Shown here piece after piece: positions 55,169-63,475 of a stretch of DNA of 64,000 bases. The position numbers and the translations under genes are program-made. The notes beneath the pieces are model-generated. The model was given only the letters and a program-made list of their open reading frames with translations. It was not told the DNA's origin and made no database searches. Within the stretch, counting starts at the first letter, position 1, and each line of letters begins with the position of its first letter. The DNA is from an uncultured Bacteroidales bacterium (lineage in GTDB: Bacteria; Bacteroidota; Bacteroidia; Bacteroidales; Paludibacteraceae). The DNA lies in the NCBI GenBank assembly GCA_946187695.1, contig CAMHSB010000009.1:1-64000 (forward strand). Direction: 5' to 3'.

Positions 55169-55363
55169 GATTTGGTCAATATTATTCGCGGTCTTGCCTG
55201 TCTCCTGCACATAGTAATCCGCCTTGGCAGCCTCTAAGATCGCCGGTAATACCGCCCTCGACACCGCGTATTTGGTGTCGATACGGTTCATCAACTTCAC
55301 GCTCTCCATCTGCGCCAGACTGATCGGCTCAAAGGATTTTACTATGTCCGCTACACCTTGCAT
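55154..55363 (-). pseudogene. In-frame deletion remnant of VTC and DUF4956 genes
   Basis: A 69-codon open frame. The first ~54 codons match the start of the VTC gene at 61598 (EPISLAQMESVKLMNRIDTK is shared). The last ~14 match the end of the DUF4956 gene (GKTANNIDQITKFK against GKTTNSIDQITKFK). About 1.4 kb, present in the right copy from ~61763 to ~63163, is missing, and the frame is kept. The join lies at sequences that share GAG and GG(T/C)AA. The start ATG at 55363 follows the -7 box at 55384. It still has a promoter, so it may act as a short leader gene that couples to DUF2490. Confidence 0.85.
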
Positions 55364-55383
55364 ACCCCAAAAAGTATCGGCTG

Positions 55384-55391
55384 CAAAGTTA
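55384..55391 (-). promoter_or_regulatory. Promoter -7 box of the left surface-polymer locus
   Basis: Minus strand TAACTTTG followed by CAGCC, 20 bp before the ATG of the remnant, with an A-run and a TGCATAATTC element upstream. It would drive the remnant, DUF2490 and Cthe_2159 genes. Confidence 0.6.
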
Positions 55392-55443
55392 CTGCTTTTT
55401 TTTGAATTATGCAAATAAATTTGCACAGTTCATTATTTTTTTG

Positions 55444-55451
55444 TAATTTTG
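55444..55451 (+). promoter_or_regulatory. Promoter -7 box of the hemolysin-III gene (almost leaderless)
   Basis: TAATTTTG followed by CAGTC; the ATG at 55461 is only 9 bp past the box, so the transcript should have almost no leader. A TTG within the box would extend the frame but cannot be the start. Confidence 0.55.
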
Positions 55452-55460
55452 CAGTCCGAA

Positions 55461-56090
55461 ATGACTAACGAAGAAAAAGCCAACACATGGACCCACTTGG
55501 TGCCGCTCATCGCGACACTCGTCATCGCCTACCCGCTAATGGCGTTAGCTTACCAATCACAAATCACCAATCACAAATCACAAATTGCAGGAACTGCCCT
55601 GTTCCTGCTCGGTATGGTGCTCATGTTTCTTTCTTCCACCCTCTACCACGCCGTGACCGAACCGAAACACAAAGCCCGTCTGCGGATTTTCGACCATATA
55701 TCCATCTATGTCATGATCGCGGGTTCGTACTCGCTCATCTGCCTTTCGGTCGTGGGCGGTTGGATTGGTTGGACCTTATTTATTTTCCTTTGGGCGTGCG
55801 TACTCGCAGGCGCGATTGGTAAGTTCATCGCCCTCGGTAAGCACCCGCGCCTTTCCCTGGCGCTCTATCTCGCTATGGGCTGGGTCGCCTTGCTGATCCT
55901 CTACCCTATGTGGCAGAACATGCCGCACGCGGCGTTCTTCTGGATTCTCGCAGAGGGTATCTTTTATACGATTGGTTCTTATTTCTTTAATCACGACGAA
56001 CAGCACGCGTATTACCACGCCATCTGGCATGTGTTCATCACGTTCGGCGCTGCGTCCCATACTATTGCAACATGGCTTATCCTAAGTTAG
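55461..56090 (+). CDS. Hemolysin III / PAQR family membrane protein
   Basis: About 209 residues with seven membrane helices. Conserved His/Ser/Asp of the PAQR family: SSTLYHAVTEP, FDHISIYVMIAGSYS and a C-terminal HAYYHAIWHVFITFGAASH. Near the N-terminus it carries a translated simple repeat, QSQITNHKSQI, encoded by AATCACAAATCACC words like the spacer DNA elsewhere in this window. The function of bacterial members is uncertain. It overlaps the NUDIX gene by 19 bp. Confidence 0.88.
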   Translation: MTNEEKANTWTHLVPLIATLVIAYPLMALAYQSQITNHKSQIAGTALFLLGMVLMFLSSTLYHAVTEPKHKARLRIFDHISIYVMIAGSYSLICLSVVGGWIGWTLFIFLWACVLAGAIGKFIALGKHPRLSLALYLAMGWVALLILYPMWQNMPHAAFFWILAEGIFYTIGSYFFNHDEQHAYYHAIWHVFITFGAASHTIATWLILS

Positions 56091-56647
56091 TCAACCGCCC
56101 GTGGAAGGTGGTTAAAAGTGAGAATATTCTGCATCTCGGACCGTGGTTGTCCGTACGGCAGGAGTGTGTGGAGCTTCCCTCCGGCAAGCAGATCCCGACT
56201 TGGTACGTCATGGAGTTCCCCGATTGGATCAACGTTATCGCCATCACCAAAGACGGCAAGATGGTCATGGAGGACCAGTACCGCCATGCCCTCGGCGAGA
56301 CTCATTACGAACTCGTGGCAGGCGTCATCGACCCGGGCGAGACACCCCTCCAAGCCGCCCAACGCGAGCTTTCCGAAGAAACAGGCTACGAAGGCGGCGA
56401 GTGGAAACTTTTCATGACCCTTTCGCCGAACCCGACTAACCATAACAACCTCTCATACACCTTCCTCGCTACCGGTGTAGAGAAAGTGCGTGAGCAGCAT
56501 CAAGAAGAAACCGAGGACATCCATGTGGACATCCTCGATCCCTCTCAAGTGCTCGAGATGCTCCGCGACGGCGAAATCATCCAAGCCCTCCATGCCGCAC
56601 CTCTATGGAAGTGGTTTGCAGAAAAAAACGAACGCTATTTAGTATAA
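56072..56647 (+). CDS. NUDIX hydrolase
   Basis: A 191-residue pyrophosphohydrolase. The Nudix box GVIDPGETPLQAAQRELSEE plus TGY is complete, and the fold resembles ADP-ribose pyrophosphatase-type members (EDQYRHALGETHYELVAG precedes it). It probably cleaves ADP-ribose or a nucleotide sugar. It is coupled to the upstream hemolysin-III-type gene. Confidence 0.9.
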   Translation: MAYPKLVNRPWKVVKSENILHLGPWLSVRQECVELPSGKQIPTWYVMEFPDWINVIAITKDGKMVMEDQYRHALGETHYELVAGVIDPGETPLQAAQRELSEETGYEGGEWKLFMTLSPNPTNHNNLSYTFLATGVEKVREQHQEETEDIHVDILDPSQVLEMLRDGEIIQALHAAPLWKWFAEKNERYLV

Positions 56648-56665
56648 ATCAAAAAATCAATTGTT

Positions 56666-56908
56666 ATGAAAAAGCTTTTTATCATTGCCGCCTTAGCAAT
56701 TGCGGGTATGGCAACCACTTCGTGTAACACCGAAAAAACACAGTGTTGGAAGATCTATGTTGAGTTCCAATCCGGGCAGTCTCAAGAGTATTATTTCTGG
56801 GGTTCTGGCGTGGATTCGGATGCTCAGATGAAGATTTACGAGCAGATGCAGGGCATCAAGACCATCCGCAAGGAACAGACCTTCCTCAGCCAATCGGATT
56901 GCCAATAA
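56666..56908 (+). CDS. Small lipoprotein, unknown function
   Basis: An 80-residue protein with a lipoprotein signal (LAIAGMATTSCNT). The mature part of ~60 residues holds three Cys and several aromatic residues (CWKIYVEFQSGQSQEYYFWG). The last gene of the plus-strand group; the hairpin at 56935 follows. No family recognised. Confidence 0.65.
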   Translation: MKKLFIIAALAIAGMATTSCNTEKTQCWKIYVEFQSGQSQEYYFWGSGVDSDAQMKIYEQMQGIKTIRKEQTFLSQSDCQ

Positions 56909-56934
56909 TCCCCTCCTCGGCATAAAAGAAAGGG

Positions 56935-56959
56935 AAGCGGCATCCAACGGGATCCGCTT
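56935..56959 (+). terminator. Terminator after the small lipoprotein gene
   Basis: AAGCGG-c-ATCC pairs with GGAT-CCGCTT around AACG, with one bulged base, followed by TTCTTAT. The rest of the gap, 56960-57239, holds GTGCGC/GCGCAC palindromes and no gene I can support. Confidence 0.65.
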
Positions 56960-57239
56960 TTCTTATACACACGCGTGTTCTAATGAACGCGTACGCGTGC
57001 TTGTTCTTAGCCACAAGGGCACGAAGAATGTGCGCATATATGGGGAACACGGCGAATGCAATACGCTGTGTTTATTTATGGATCATGGTTGGGGGTCCCC
57101 ACAGTCGTGCGCTAATGGCGCACTCCTTATTAAATGGGGGAAAAGCAAAAAAGATAAAACCGTGAGCGAAGTGCAATAATCGTTTGAGCAAAGCAAGATA
57201 AGACGAATTATTGTTCCTTTGGGCGGATTTTGTGGAGGT

Positions 57240-58121
57240 TTATTGCCGTTCGCTCCATTCTTGTTCGCGGAACTGACGGGGAGAAAGACCTGTAGCGCGT
57301 TTGAAGAAACGGCAAAAAGAGGAGGAATCGGCATAACCAAGGTGGTCACCTATTTGCAGTACAGACAAGTCCTGACGGGAAGAAAGCAGATTCTTCGCCT
57401 GCGTAGCTAAATACTGTTCAATAAAATCGCTGGCAGAAAGACCTATTACTTCCTTGATTATCACCGAGAAATGGCGCGTTGTAAGATGCGCTTTTTCCGC
57501 ATAGAATGCCACCTCATGCTGCTCGCGATAGTGGATTGCCACCTGGTTACAAAAGACGTTAAAGATAGAACGATTGCGGTCAATAGGCATCGCATCTTGA
57601 TCCATATCACGGCGACACGCATCCAACATATCCTTCATGATATCGGTCTGCGCCAAGAGCATGTCGTGGCGGTGTGGATAGCGGGAAACCGGCGTCTCGC
57701 TGATAATCTCCAATAAATCCACCGCTTTCATGTATTGTGCCATTTCCTCATCCGTCAGCATGCACGCCGGTAACTCATGAAACTTATTGCGGTCGTGCGT
57801 CATCCGTTCCCGGGTCATCTCTTGTTCGAAAGCGATGGAGTGCATGATAACCGTGATGGAATAATCGGGGCTACATTCAATAGGGTGTATTATATGATTC
57901 GGTAGAATCATCGCCACCTCGTTAGGACGGAACACCACTTCGCGCATATCATACAAGGCGCGTGACGAACCGGAATGACAGATGAATAACATCAGATACG
58001 GAGAAATAATATCCTTGTCTCGCACCGGAAAGCCATGCACATCGCGTATCACTGCCACCTCTTTTTTATCTATCGTGCGGTAAGCTTCCTCAAAAATACG
58101 TTTGGTATGAGAATTATTCAT
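57240..58121 (-). CDS. AraC-family transcriptional regulator (copy 2)
   Basis: About 293 residues. A cupin-like N-terminal half (LMLFICHSGSSRALYDMREVVFRPNEVAMI) and a C-terminal double HTH (LTTRHFSVIIKEVIGLSASDFI, HLGYADSSSFCRFFKRATGLSPRQFR) match AraC regulators of Bacteroidales. The start at 58121 (MNNSHTK) is preferred; a longer start at 58145 would translate the 'aaatg' spacer repeat. It is divergent from the right surface-polymer operon and is the natural candidate for its regulator. Confidence 0.87.
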   Translation of the reverse strand: MNNSHTKRIFEEAYRTIDKKEVAVIRDVHGFPVRDKDIISPYLMLFICHSGSSRALYDMREVVFRPNEVAMILPNHIIHPIECSPDYSITVIMHSIAFEQEMTRERMTHDRNKFHELPACMLTDEEMAQYMKAVDLLEIISETPVSRYPHRHDMLLAQTDIMKDMLDACRRDMDQDAMPIDRNRSIFNVFCNQVAIHYREQHEVAFYAEKAHLTTRHFSVIIKEVIGLSASDFIEQYLATQAKNLLSSRQDLSVLQIGDHLGYADSSSFCRFFKRATGLSPRQFREQEWSERQ

Positions 58122-58161
58122 TTTTGCATTTTCACATTTACTCATTTAGTCATTTCGGGTA

Positions 58162-58169
58162 CAAAATTA
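58162..58169 (-). promoter_or_regulatory. Promoter -7 box of the AraC gene
   Basis: Minus strand TAATTTTG, with a TGTATATC element and A-run upstream. Confidence 0.55.
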
Positions 58170-58268
58170 CTGCTTTTTTTTGATATACACAAGGATTTTT
58201 TTACAAAAATCTTACTTTTGGTATATATTTTCCTATAAACAGGTAACGCGTATGAGCGAAAAAAACAG

Positions 58269-58308
58269 TAATTTTGCAGCGTATTTTTTAATCCCTAAAA
58301 AAGGAGGT
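58269..58308 (+). promoter_or_regulatory. Promoter and strong ribosome site of the right surface-polymer operon
   Basis: The -7 box TAATTTTG (58269-58276) followed by CAGCG, then a perfect Shine-Dalgarno AAGGAGGT (58301-58308) 4 bp before the ATG at 58313. Such a strong ribosome site is rare in Bacteroidota, where most genes lack one. Confidence 0.65.
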
Positions 58309-58312
58309 ACAT

Positions 58313-58714
58313 ATGAGAAAGATTGGAATGGTATTTGCATGGCTGGTATGCGCAGGTATGGCGCAGGCTGCTGATTATCCGTATTTGGTATTCACGAATA
58401 CGGCAGGTACAACCACAGCACTATCGGTAAATAACATGACACTGAGTGTAAATGGTAGCGAACTGACCGTAACGAACTCTGATGGCACACAAGTGTTTAC
58501 GCTGACGGATTTGGTGGCGATGCAATTCTCTCAGGATGGCAGTGTCACGGCTATCGAGAACGTGTTAGACGGGGAGAAGGCGGTAGAGGTGTATTCCGTA
58601 ACGGGTGTCGGTCTTGGTTTGTTCGGCAGTTTGTATGAGGCAGCGGGTGTACTTTCTGCGGGCGCGTACGTGGTTAAACAAGGTAGTAAATCTCAAACGA
58701 TAGTAGTAAGATGA
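58313..58714 (+). CDS. Secreted small beta-rich protein, first gene of the right locus
   Basis: A 133-residue exported protein with signal peptide MRKIGMVFAWLVCAGMAQA. The body is Thr/Ser/Val-rich beta sequence. The last ~20 residues (GAYVVKQGSKSQTIVVR) resemble short C-terminal modules of Bacteroidota secreted proteins (type IX-like sorting tails), but this is uncertain. Its stop overlaps the ATG of the next gene by 4 bp. Perfect ribosome site upstream. Confidence 0.65.
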   Translation: MRKIGMVFAWLVCAGMAQAADYPYLVFTNTAGTTTALSVNNMTLSVNGSELTVTNSDGTQVFTLTDLVAMQFSQDGSVTAIENVLDGEKAVEVYSVTGVGLGLFGSLYEAAGVLSAGAYVVKQGSKSQTIVVR

Positions 58715-59646
58715 AACGGATTTTATTAGCTCTCTTCCTTCAGGTGTCAGTCATCAGTTTATTGTGCGCCCAGGTGAGTATAGCGGATACAACGTACTAC
58801 GTGTTAGTGACCTATAATGGCAACTCAGCGAAGGTGGAGATGACGGATGACGTGAAGAGTTATGTCACGGCGAGTGTAAACGGCGCAGATGTAACTATCA
58901 CTTCGACGGCTTCCGCAGCCATCAATGAGATTACGTATGGTCTGACAGGTAGCACTACCGATGGTTCGTTTACGATGGTCGGCACATACAAAGCGACGAT
59001 GGAGTTGTTCGGCGTCACTATCACCAATCCGACAGGTCCGGCAATAGATATCCAGAACGGCAAACGTATTGAGATAAGCGCCAAGAGCGGAACAAACTCC
59101 ACGTTGACCGATGGTACTTCTGCGGCTACCGACGCATGGAAAGGTGCGCTGCAATGCAAAGGACATATTCAGTTCAAAGGCAAAGGTACGCTGAACGTCT
59201 ATGGAAATTACAAGCATGGTATTCATGCGGGAGAGTCTATCGAGGTAAAGAATTGTACCATCAATGTCTATTCCGCGGTCAATGATGCTATCGACTGTAA
59301 CTGGTTTTTCGCCATGGAAAGCGGTGTAATCAACTTGAGCGGCTTCGGTGATGATGGTATCCAAGTGGAGAAGGAAACAGATAGCACTTCTTCTGAGAAT
59401 ACCGGAAACTTCAGTATGACAGGCGGTACAATCAATATCAATATGTACGGCGCAACGGGCGAAAGCGTCAAAGCGGAAGGTACCAAATCGGTAGCCTCAG
59501 CAGCATCGCTCAATGTCTATTCGACGCGAGGCGTTGAAAGTGTTCAGCCCTCAGCTGTAAGTAGTCAGAAAGTGATCCGTGACGGACAGATTGTGATTGA
59601 GCGCGGAGAGAAAAAATATAACCTGCTGGGAGCAGAAATAAAATAA
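58711..59646 (+). CDS. Cthe_2159-type beta-helix protein, short form
   Basis: A 311-residue exported protein (signal ending near LLCAQ). It has the beta-helix core of the larger neighbour, with the same block order, for example KGTLNVYGNYKHGI and ESGVINLSGFGDDGIQ. The C-terminal end QKVIRDGQIVIERGEKKYNL is a module seen at the end of many Bacteroidales secreted proteins. It is a paralogue of the gene at 59658; the two are separated by 11 bp and probably made together. Confidence 0.8.
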   Translation: MKRILLALFLQVSVISLLCAQVSIADTTYYVLVTYNGNSAKVEMTDDVKSYVTASVNGADVTITSTASAAINEITYGLTGSTTDGSFTMVGTYKATMELFGVTITNPTGPAIDIQNGKRIEISAKSGTNSTLTDGTSAATDAWKGALQCKGHIQFKGKGTLNVYGNYKHGIHAGESIEVKNCTINVYSAVNDAIDCNWFFAMESGVINLSGFGDDGIQVEKETDSTSSENTGNFSMTGGTININMYGATGESVKAEGTKSVASAASLNVYSTRGVESVQPSAVSSQKVIRDGQIVIERGEKKYNLLGAEIK

Positions 59647-59657
59647 TGAGGTAAATT

Positions 59658-61574
59658 ATGAAAAAGATATTTTTAGCTATCAGTATTCAGTTGTCAGTGA
59701 TCAGTTTGTTTGCTCAGACGCTGAATGTGCAAGTGGGAAATGTGACATATCAGTTCCCTGCAGCGCAGGCAGGATCCATGCCGTACGAGAACGGAACGAC
59801 CTTGACCGTCATGGGAAAATCGTTCACCTTGAGCGAAGTGAGCAATATGTACGTCGATGAGACCGTCGTTCGAGATAGCGCAGTCAATGTGGTGTATAAC
59901 GGCAGTTCGGCGGCTATTACCGTAGCAGGAAACATAGCCCGTTACGTGACCATCGCGCAAAGCGGCGCACATGTGTCGATTGCACAAAGTAATGATTTGG
60001 CAACCGAGATCACCTATAACCTCTCGGGTAGGAGTACGGACGGCGAGTTCTACACCTCGGGTGCATATAAAGCGACATTGGAGTTGAACGGTCTGACGCT
60101 GACCAACACGACTCCTGTTTATTCGGGCGCAGCGGTGCATGTGCAGAACAGCAAACGTATCAAAGTGAAGGTCATTACCGGTACAACGAGCACGCTGCGT
60201 GACGCTTCGACCGGTTCGCAGAAGGGTGCATTATATATCAAAGGTCATGCAGAGTTTGCCCAGAAAGGTACGCTCAACGTGTATGGAAATCTCAAACATG
60301 GTATCAAAACAGGCGAGTATATCACCGTCAAGAATGCCACTATCAATGTCCTTTCGTCCGTGGGTGACGGTATCAACTGCGAGCAGTTCTTCCTGATGCA
60401 AAGCGGTGCTATCACCCTTTCTGGTATTGGTGACGACGGTCTGCAATGCGACATCGAGGACACTACTACCGGTTCGACCGGTCAGACTACCGACCACGAA
60501 GGCGAAGATTCCGGTAACATCTATATCTCCGGCGGTACGATCAGCGTGTCTGTTTCGGCTGCGGCTGCCAAGGGTCTTAAAGCCGAAGGCGATGCATATA
60601 TCACAGGCGGTACGATTAACGCTACCACCACCGGCGGCGGTTCGTGGGATAGCGATGAGCTGAAGACCAAAGCGTGCGCAGGATTGAGTGCCGATGGCAA
60701 TATCGCCATCAGTGGCGGTACGCTCAACTTGAAGAGCACCGGAGCAGGTGGTAAAGGTATCAGCGGCGACGGTACATTCGTGGTCAGCGATTCGGCGTTT
60801 ATCACCATCTCCACCAGCGGCCAAGCCGTAGTGGCTTCCTCTACCGGAACGATCTCTACCGTTTCCAATTCCAGTACGTTGGATCGGTATTCCACCAACT
60901 ATAAATCCTCTCCGAAAGGAATCAAGATAGATGGCGCGATCACTATCTCTGGCGGTAAGATCTCGATTACCACTTCCGGCGCAGGAGGTGAAGGTATGGA
61001 GAGCAAGAGTACGCTGAATATCTCCGGTGGAGAGGTGGCTATCAATGCCTATGACGATGCTATCAACTCCGCTTCGACATTGACCATTTCCGGCGGTTTG
61101 GTCTATGCGCGGGCTACCAATAATGACGGCATTGACGCCAACGGAAACTGCTACATCAAAGGTGGTCTTGTCTTTGCCGTGAGTGCTTCGAGCCCCGAAG
61201 TGGCGATTGATGCCAATACCGAAGGCGGTTACAAGCTCTATGTGCAAGGCGGCACGATCGTAGCTATCGGCGGTTTGGAGAACAGCGCAAGTCTCACGCA
61301 GAGTTGTTATAAAGCGTCCTCATGGAGCAAGAACACGTGGTATACCCTGACGGTCGGAAGTAATGTCTTTGCATTCAAGACCCCGAGCAGCGGTGGTTCG
61401 ACGATGGTGGTTTCCGGAGCATCTACGCCGACCCTCAAATCCGGAGTTACAGCTTCCGGCACAGAGATCTTTGACGGTGTGGGTTATTATCCCGCAACCG
61501 CCAGCGGCGGCAGTTCGGTTTCATTAAGTTCATACACCGGCGGTGGTGGCCCCGGTGGTGGTGGAAGATGGTAA
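59658..61574 (+). CDS. Cthe_2159-type carbohydrate-binding beta-helix protein (right locus)
   Basis: A 638-residue exported protein (signal IFLAISIQLSVISLFAQ). Most of the chain is a right-handed beta-helix with Gly/Ser-rich rungs (GGTINATTTGGGSWDSDE, GGKISITTSGAGGEGMES, NNDGIDANGNCYIKGGLVFA). The C-terminal tail is Gly/Pro-rich, ending GGGGPGGGGRW. It is the longest of three paralogues in the window and likely binds an anionic polysaccharide at the cell surface. Followed after 23 bp by the VTC gene. Confidence 0.87.
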   Translation: MKKIFLAISIQLSVISLFAQTLNVQVGNVTYQFPAAQAGSMPYENGTTLTVMGKSFTLSEVSNMYVDETVVRDSAVNVVYNGSSAAITVAGNIARYVTIAQSGAHVSIAQSNDLATEITYNLSGRSTDGEFYTSGAYKATLELNGLTLTNTTPVYSGAAVHVQNSKRIKVKVITGTTSTLRDASTGSQKGALYIKGHAEFAQKGTLNVYGNLKHGIKTGEYITVKNATINVLSSVGDGINCEQFFLMQSGAITLSGIGDDGLQCDIEDTTTGSTGQTTDHEGEDSGNIYISGGTISVSVSAAAAKGLKAEGDAYITGGTINATTTGGGSWDSDELKTKACAGLSADGNIAISGGTLNLKSTGAGGKGISGDGTFVVSDSAFITISTSGQAVVASSTGTISTVSNSSTLDRYSTNYKSSPKGIKIDGAITISGGKISITTSGAGGEGMESKSTLNISGGEVAINAYDDAINSASTLTISGGLVYARATNNDGIDANGNCYIKGGLVFAVSASSPEVAIDANTEGGYKLYVQGGTIVAIGGLENSASLTQSCYKASSWSKNTWYTLTVGSNVFAFKTPSSGGSTMVVSGASTPTLKSGVTASGTEIFDGVGYYPATASGGSSVSLSSYTGGGGPGGGGRW

Positions 61575-61597
61575 TCAGAAAATGAGTAAATGAGTAA

Positions 61598-62413
61598 ATG
61601 AGAACGTCCATTGAAGATATTATCCTGTCCTATGAGCCGATCAGTTTGGCACAAATGGAGAGCGTAAAGCTCATGAACCGCATCGACACGAAATACGCCG
61701 TGCCGATGGCGGTTCTGCCTGCTATCTTAGAGGCGGCACAAGCGGATTATTTTGCGCAGGAGATTGACGGTAAGCGGATCGCTACCTACGACACCATGTA
61801 CTACGACACCGACTCACTCGACATGTACATCCGTCACCATGACCGCCAACTCGTGCGTCAGAAGATTCGTGTTCGGCAGTACGTGGACAGCCATCTGACG
61901 TTCTTGGAGATCAAGCGCAAGAATAATAAAGGACGTACCAAAAAGAAACGTATCGTAGTACCGGGATTTGACATCACAGCCGACACGCCATCCGTGCTTA
62001 AACATAAGAAAGGCGAAGATGAGGCAGTAACGGTGGAGAGTTTTATTGACGCCAAGAGCCGCTATGAATGGTCAGAAATATCCCCGCATCTATGGACGAA
62101 ATTTCACCGTATCACGCTGGTCAACAAAGCCAAGACCGAACGGCTCACTATAGACATGGATCTCGTCTGGGACAATGTGGTCAGCGGTGAGACAAAGACC
62201 TACCCGGAGCTCGTCATCATCGAACTCAAACGCGACGGAAACGTACCATCCAAGATGACGAATATCATGCTGGCGCACCGCATTCACCCGTTCAAGATCA
62301 GCAAGTACTGCATCGGTACTGCCCTCACTACCCCTGGCATAAAAGCCAACCGGTTCAAGAAGAAAATACGCAGTATAGAGAAGATGCTACACCTCTCCCA
62401 GACCCTCTCCTAA
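61598..62413 (+). CDS. VTC-domain polyphosphate polymerase-like protein
   Basis: A 271-residue protein of the VTC family (tunnel-fold triphosphate enzymes; the yeast complex makes polyphosphate from ATP). Basic and acidic tunnel residues are visible: KLMNRIDTKYAV, YDTDSLDMYIRHH, RQKIRVRQY, LEIKRKNNKGRTKKKR, and ELKRDG near the C-terminus. The product of bacterial members is not settled. It has no membrane part; DUF4956 may provide it. The spacer before the start is made of 'gagtaaat' words. Confidence 0.85.
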   Translation: MRTSIEDIILSYEPISLAQMESVKLMNRIDTKYAVPMAVLPAILEAAQADYFAQEIDGKRIATYDTMYYDTDSLDMYIRHHDRQLVRQKIRVRQYVDSHLTFLEIKRKNNKGRTKKKRIVVPGFDITADTPSVLKHKKGEDEAVTVESFIDAKSRYEWSEISPHLWTKFHRITLVNKAKTERLTIDMDLVWDNVVSGETKTYPELVIIELKRDGNVPSKMTNIMLAHRIHPFKISKYCIGTALTTPGIKANRFKKKIRSIEKMLHLSQTLS

Positions 62414-62455
62414 GGAGAGGGAGTAAATGAGTAAATAATAAAATGAGTAAATAAT

Positions 62456-63211
62456 ATGTTATTTCAAGTAGATTTAGCCAACCCCACGTTGGAGTTTTTG
62501 GAGAATGATCCAAGTATCGCTGCCCGTTTTGGCGCAGAAGACAGTATTTCGTATGTGATGCACTCGTTCGCTGAATGGCTCGGTGTGAGTGAGAACCTCA
62601 TCACCATGCCGCTGATGTTCCTCTTTAACCTGCTGGTTTCGTGGATCCTCATCTACTGCATCTACTACCGCTACAGCCGTCGCCGCGATTACTATGTGCA
62701 ATTCATGCTCTTCTCCTCCGGCATGTTCCTGCTCCTCTGGCTCATGCAGATCCTTGACATCCAGACGGGCTTCGTGCTCGGTCTGTTCGCTATCTTCGGT
62801 ATGATCCGGTATCGCACGGAGACAGTGCCTATTCGCGAGATGAACTATATGTTCCTCATCATCGCCCTTTCGGTCATCAACTCCCTGAGCCTCAAAGCCG
62901 ACGGTCTGGCATGGTATCTGCTCCTTTTGGCAAACCTTATGATGCTGGCTCTCGCATGGTTCTTTGAGTTATGGAACGGACGCAAGAGACTTTCCACTAA
63001 GATCATTCTCTATGAGAAAATCGAGAATATCAAGCCTGAGAACCGCGCAGCACTCATCGCCGACCTCCAAGAGCGCACCGGACTCGAAGTGGTGGATATC
63101 GAGATCGGGCATATTGATTTCCTCCGAGACGTGGCGTATATCAAGATGACCTACCCGCTCGAGCACGGTAAAACAACCAATAGTATTGACCAAATAACGA
63201 AATTCAAGTAA
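62456..63211 (+). CDS. DUF4956 membrane protein
   Basis: A 251-residue protein with about four membrane helices (residues ~45-65, 75-105, 115-160) and a soluble C-terminal part (ENRAALIADLQERTGLEVVDIEIGHIDF). The conserved loop FGMIRYRTETVPIREMNYMF is typical. DUF4956 genes are commonly next to VTC-domain genes; the pair may work as a membrane-bound polymer synthase. Its TAA lies 1 bp before the DUF2490 start. Confidence 0.88.
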   Translation: MLFQVDLANPTLEFLENDPSIAARFGAEDSISYVMHSFAEWLGVSENLITMPLMFLFNLLVSWILIYCIYYRYSRRRDYYVQFMLFSSGMFLLLWLMQILDIQTGFVLGLFAIFGMIRYRTETVPIREMNYMFLIIALSVINSLSLKADGLAWYLLLLANLMMLALAWFFELWNGRKRLSTKIILYEKIENIKPENRAALIADLQERTGLEVVDIEIGHIDFLRDVAYIKMTYPLEHGKTTNSIDQITKFK

Positions 63212-63475
63212 TATGAGACCGCTAACGCTGACAGACCGTTTCACTGACAGACCGCTGCGCTGTAAGACCGCTATCGCTGTAGGACTCCTGCTCTGTGCCC
63301 TCCCCCTTTTCGCGTGGGACTATGAGAGCCGGGAAACCGTAACAGGCAACGTGGCGCAGTTGCGTTTCGGGGCAACGTTCACAAAGAAATGGCACAACGG
63401 ATTGCAGTTAGGTGTGAGTGAAGACTTGTGGTTTGATGTGTATAACTCGATGGTGGGTGCGAATTTCCGCAAGTC
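63197..63475 (+). repeat. 279-bp perfect inverted repeat, right arm
   Basis: Identical to the reverse complement of 54890-55168. It begins in the last five codons of DUF4956 and ends in codon ~88 of the DUF2490 gene. Confidence 0.95.

Noticed and set aside
56983-57179. Two short overlapping frames in the gap after the small lipoprotein
   Set aside because: No signal, motif or ribosome site; the DNA is rich in CGCG and palindromes.
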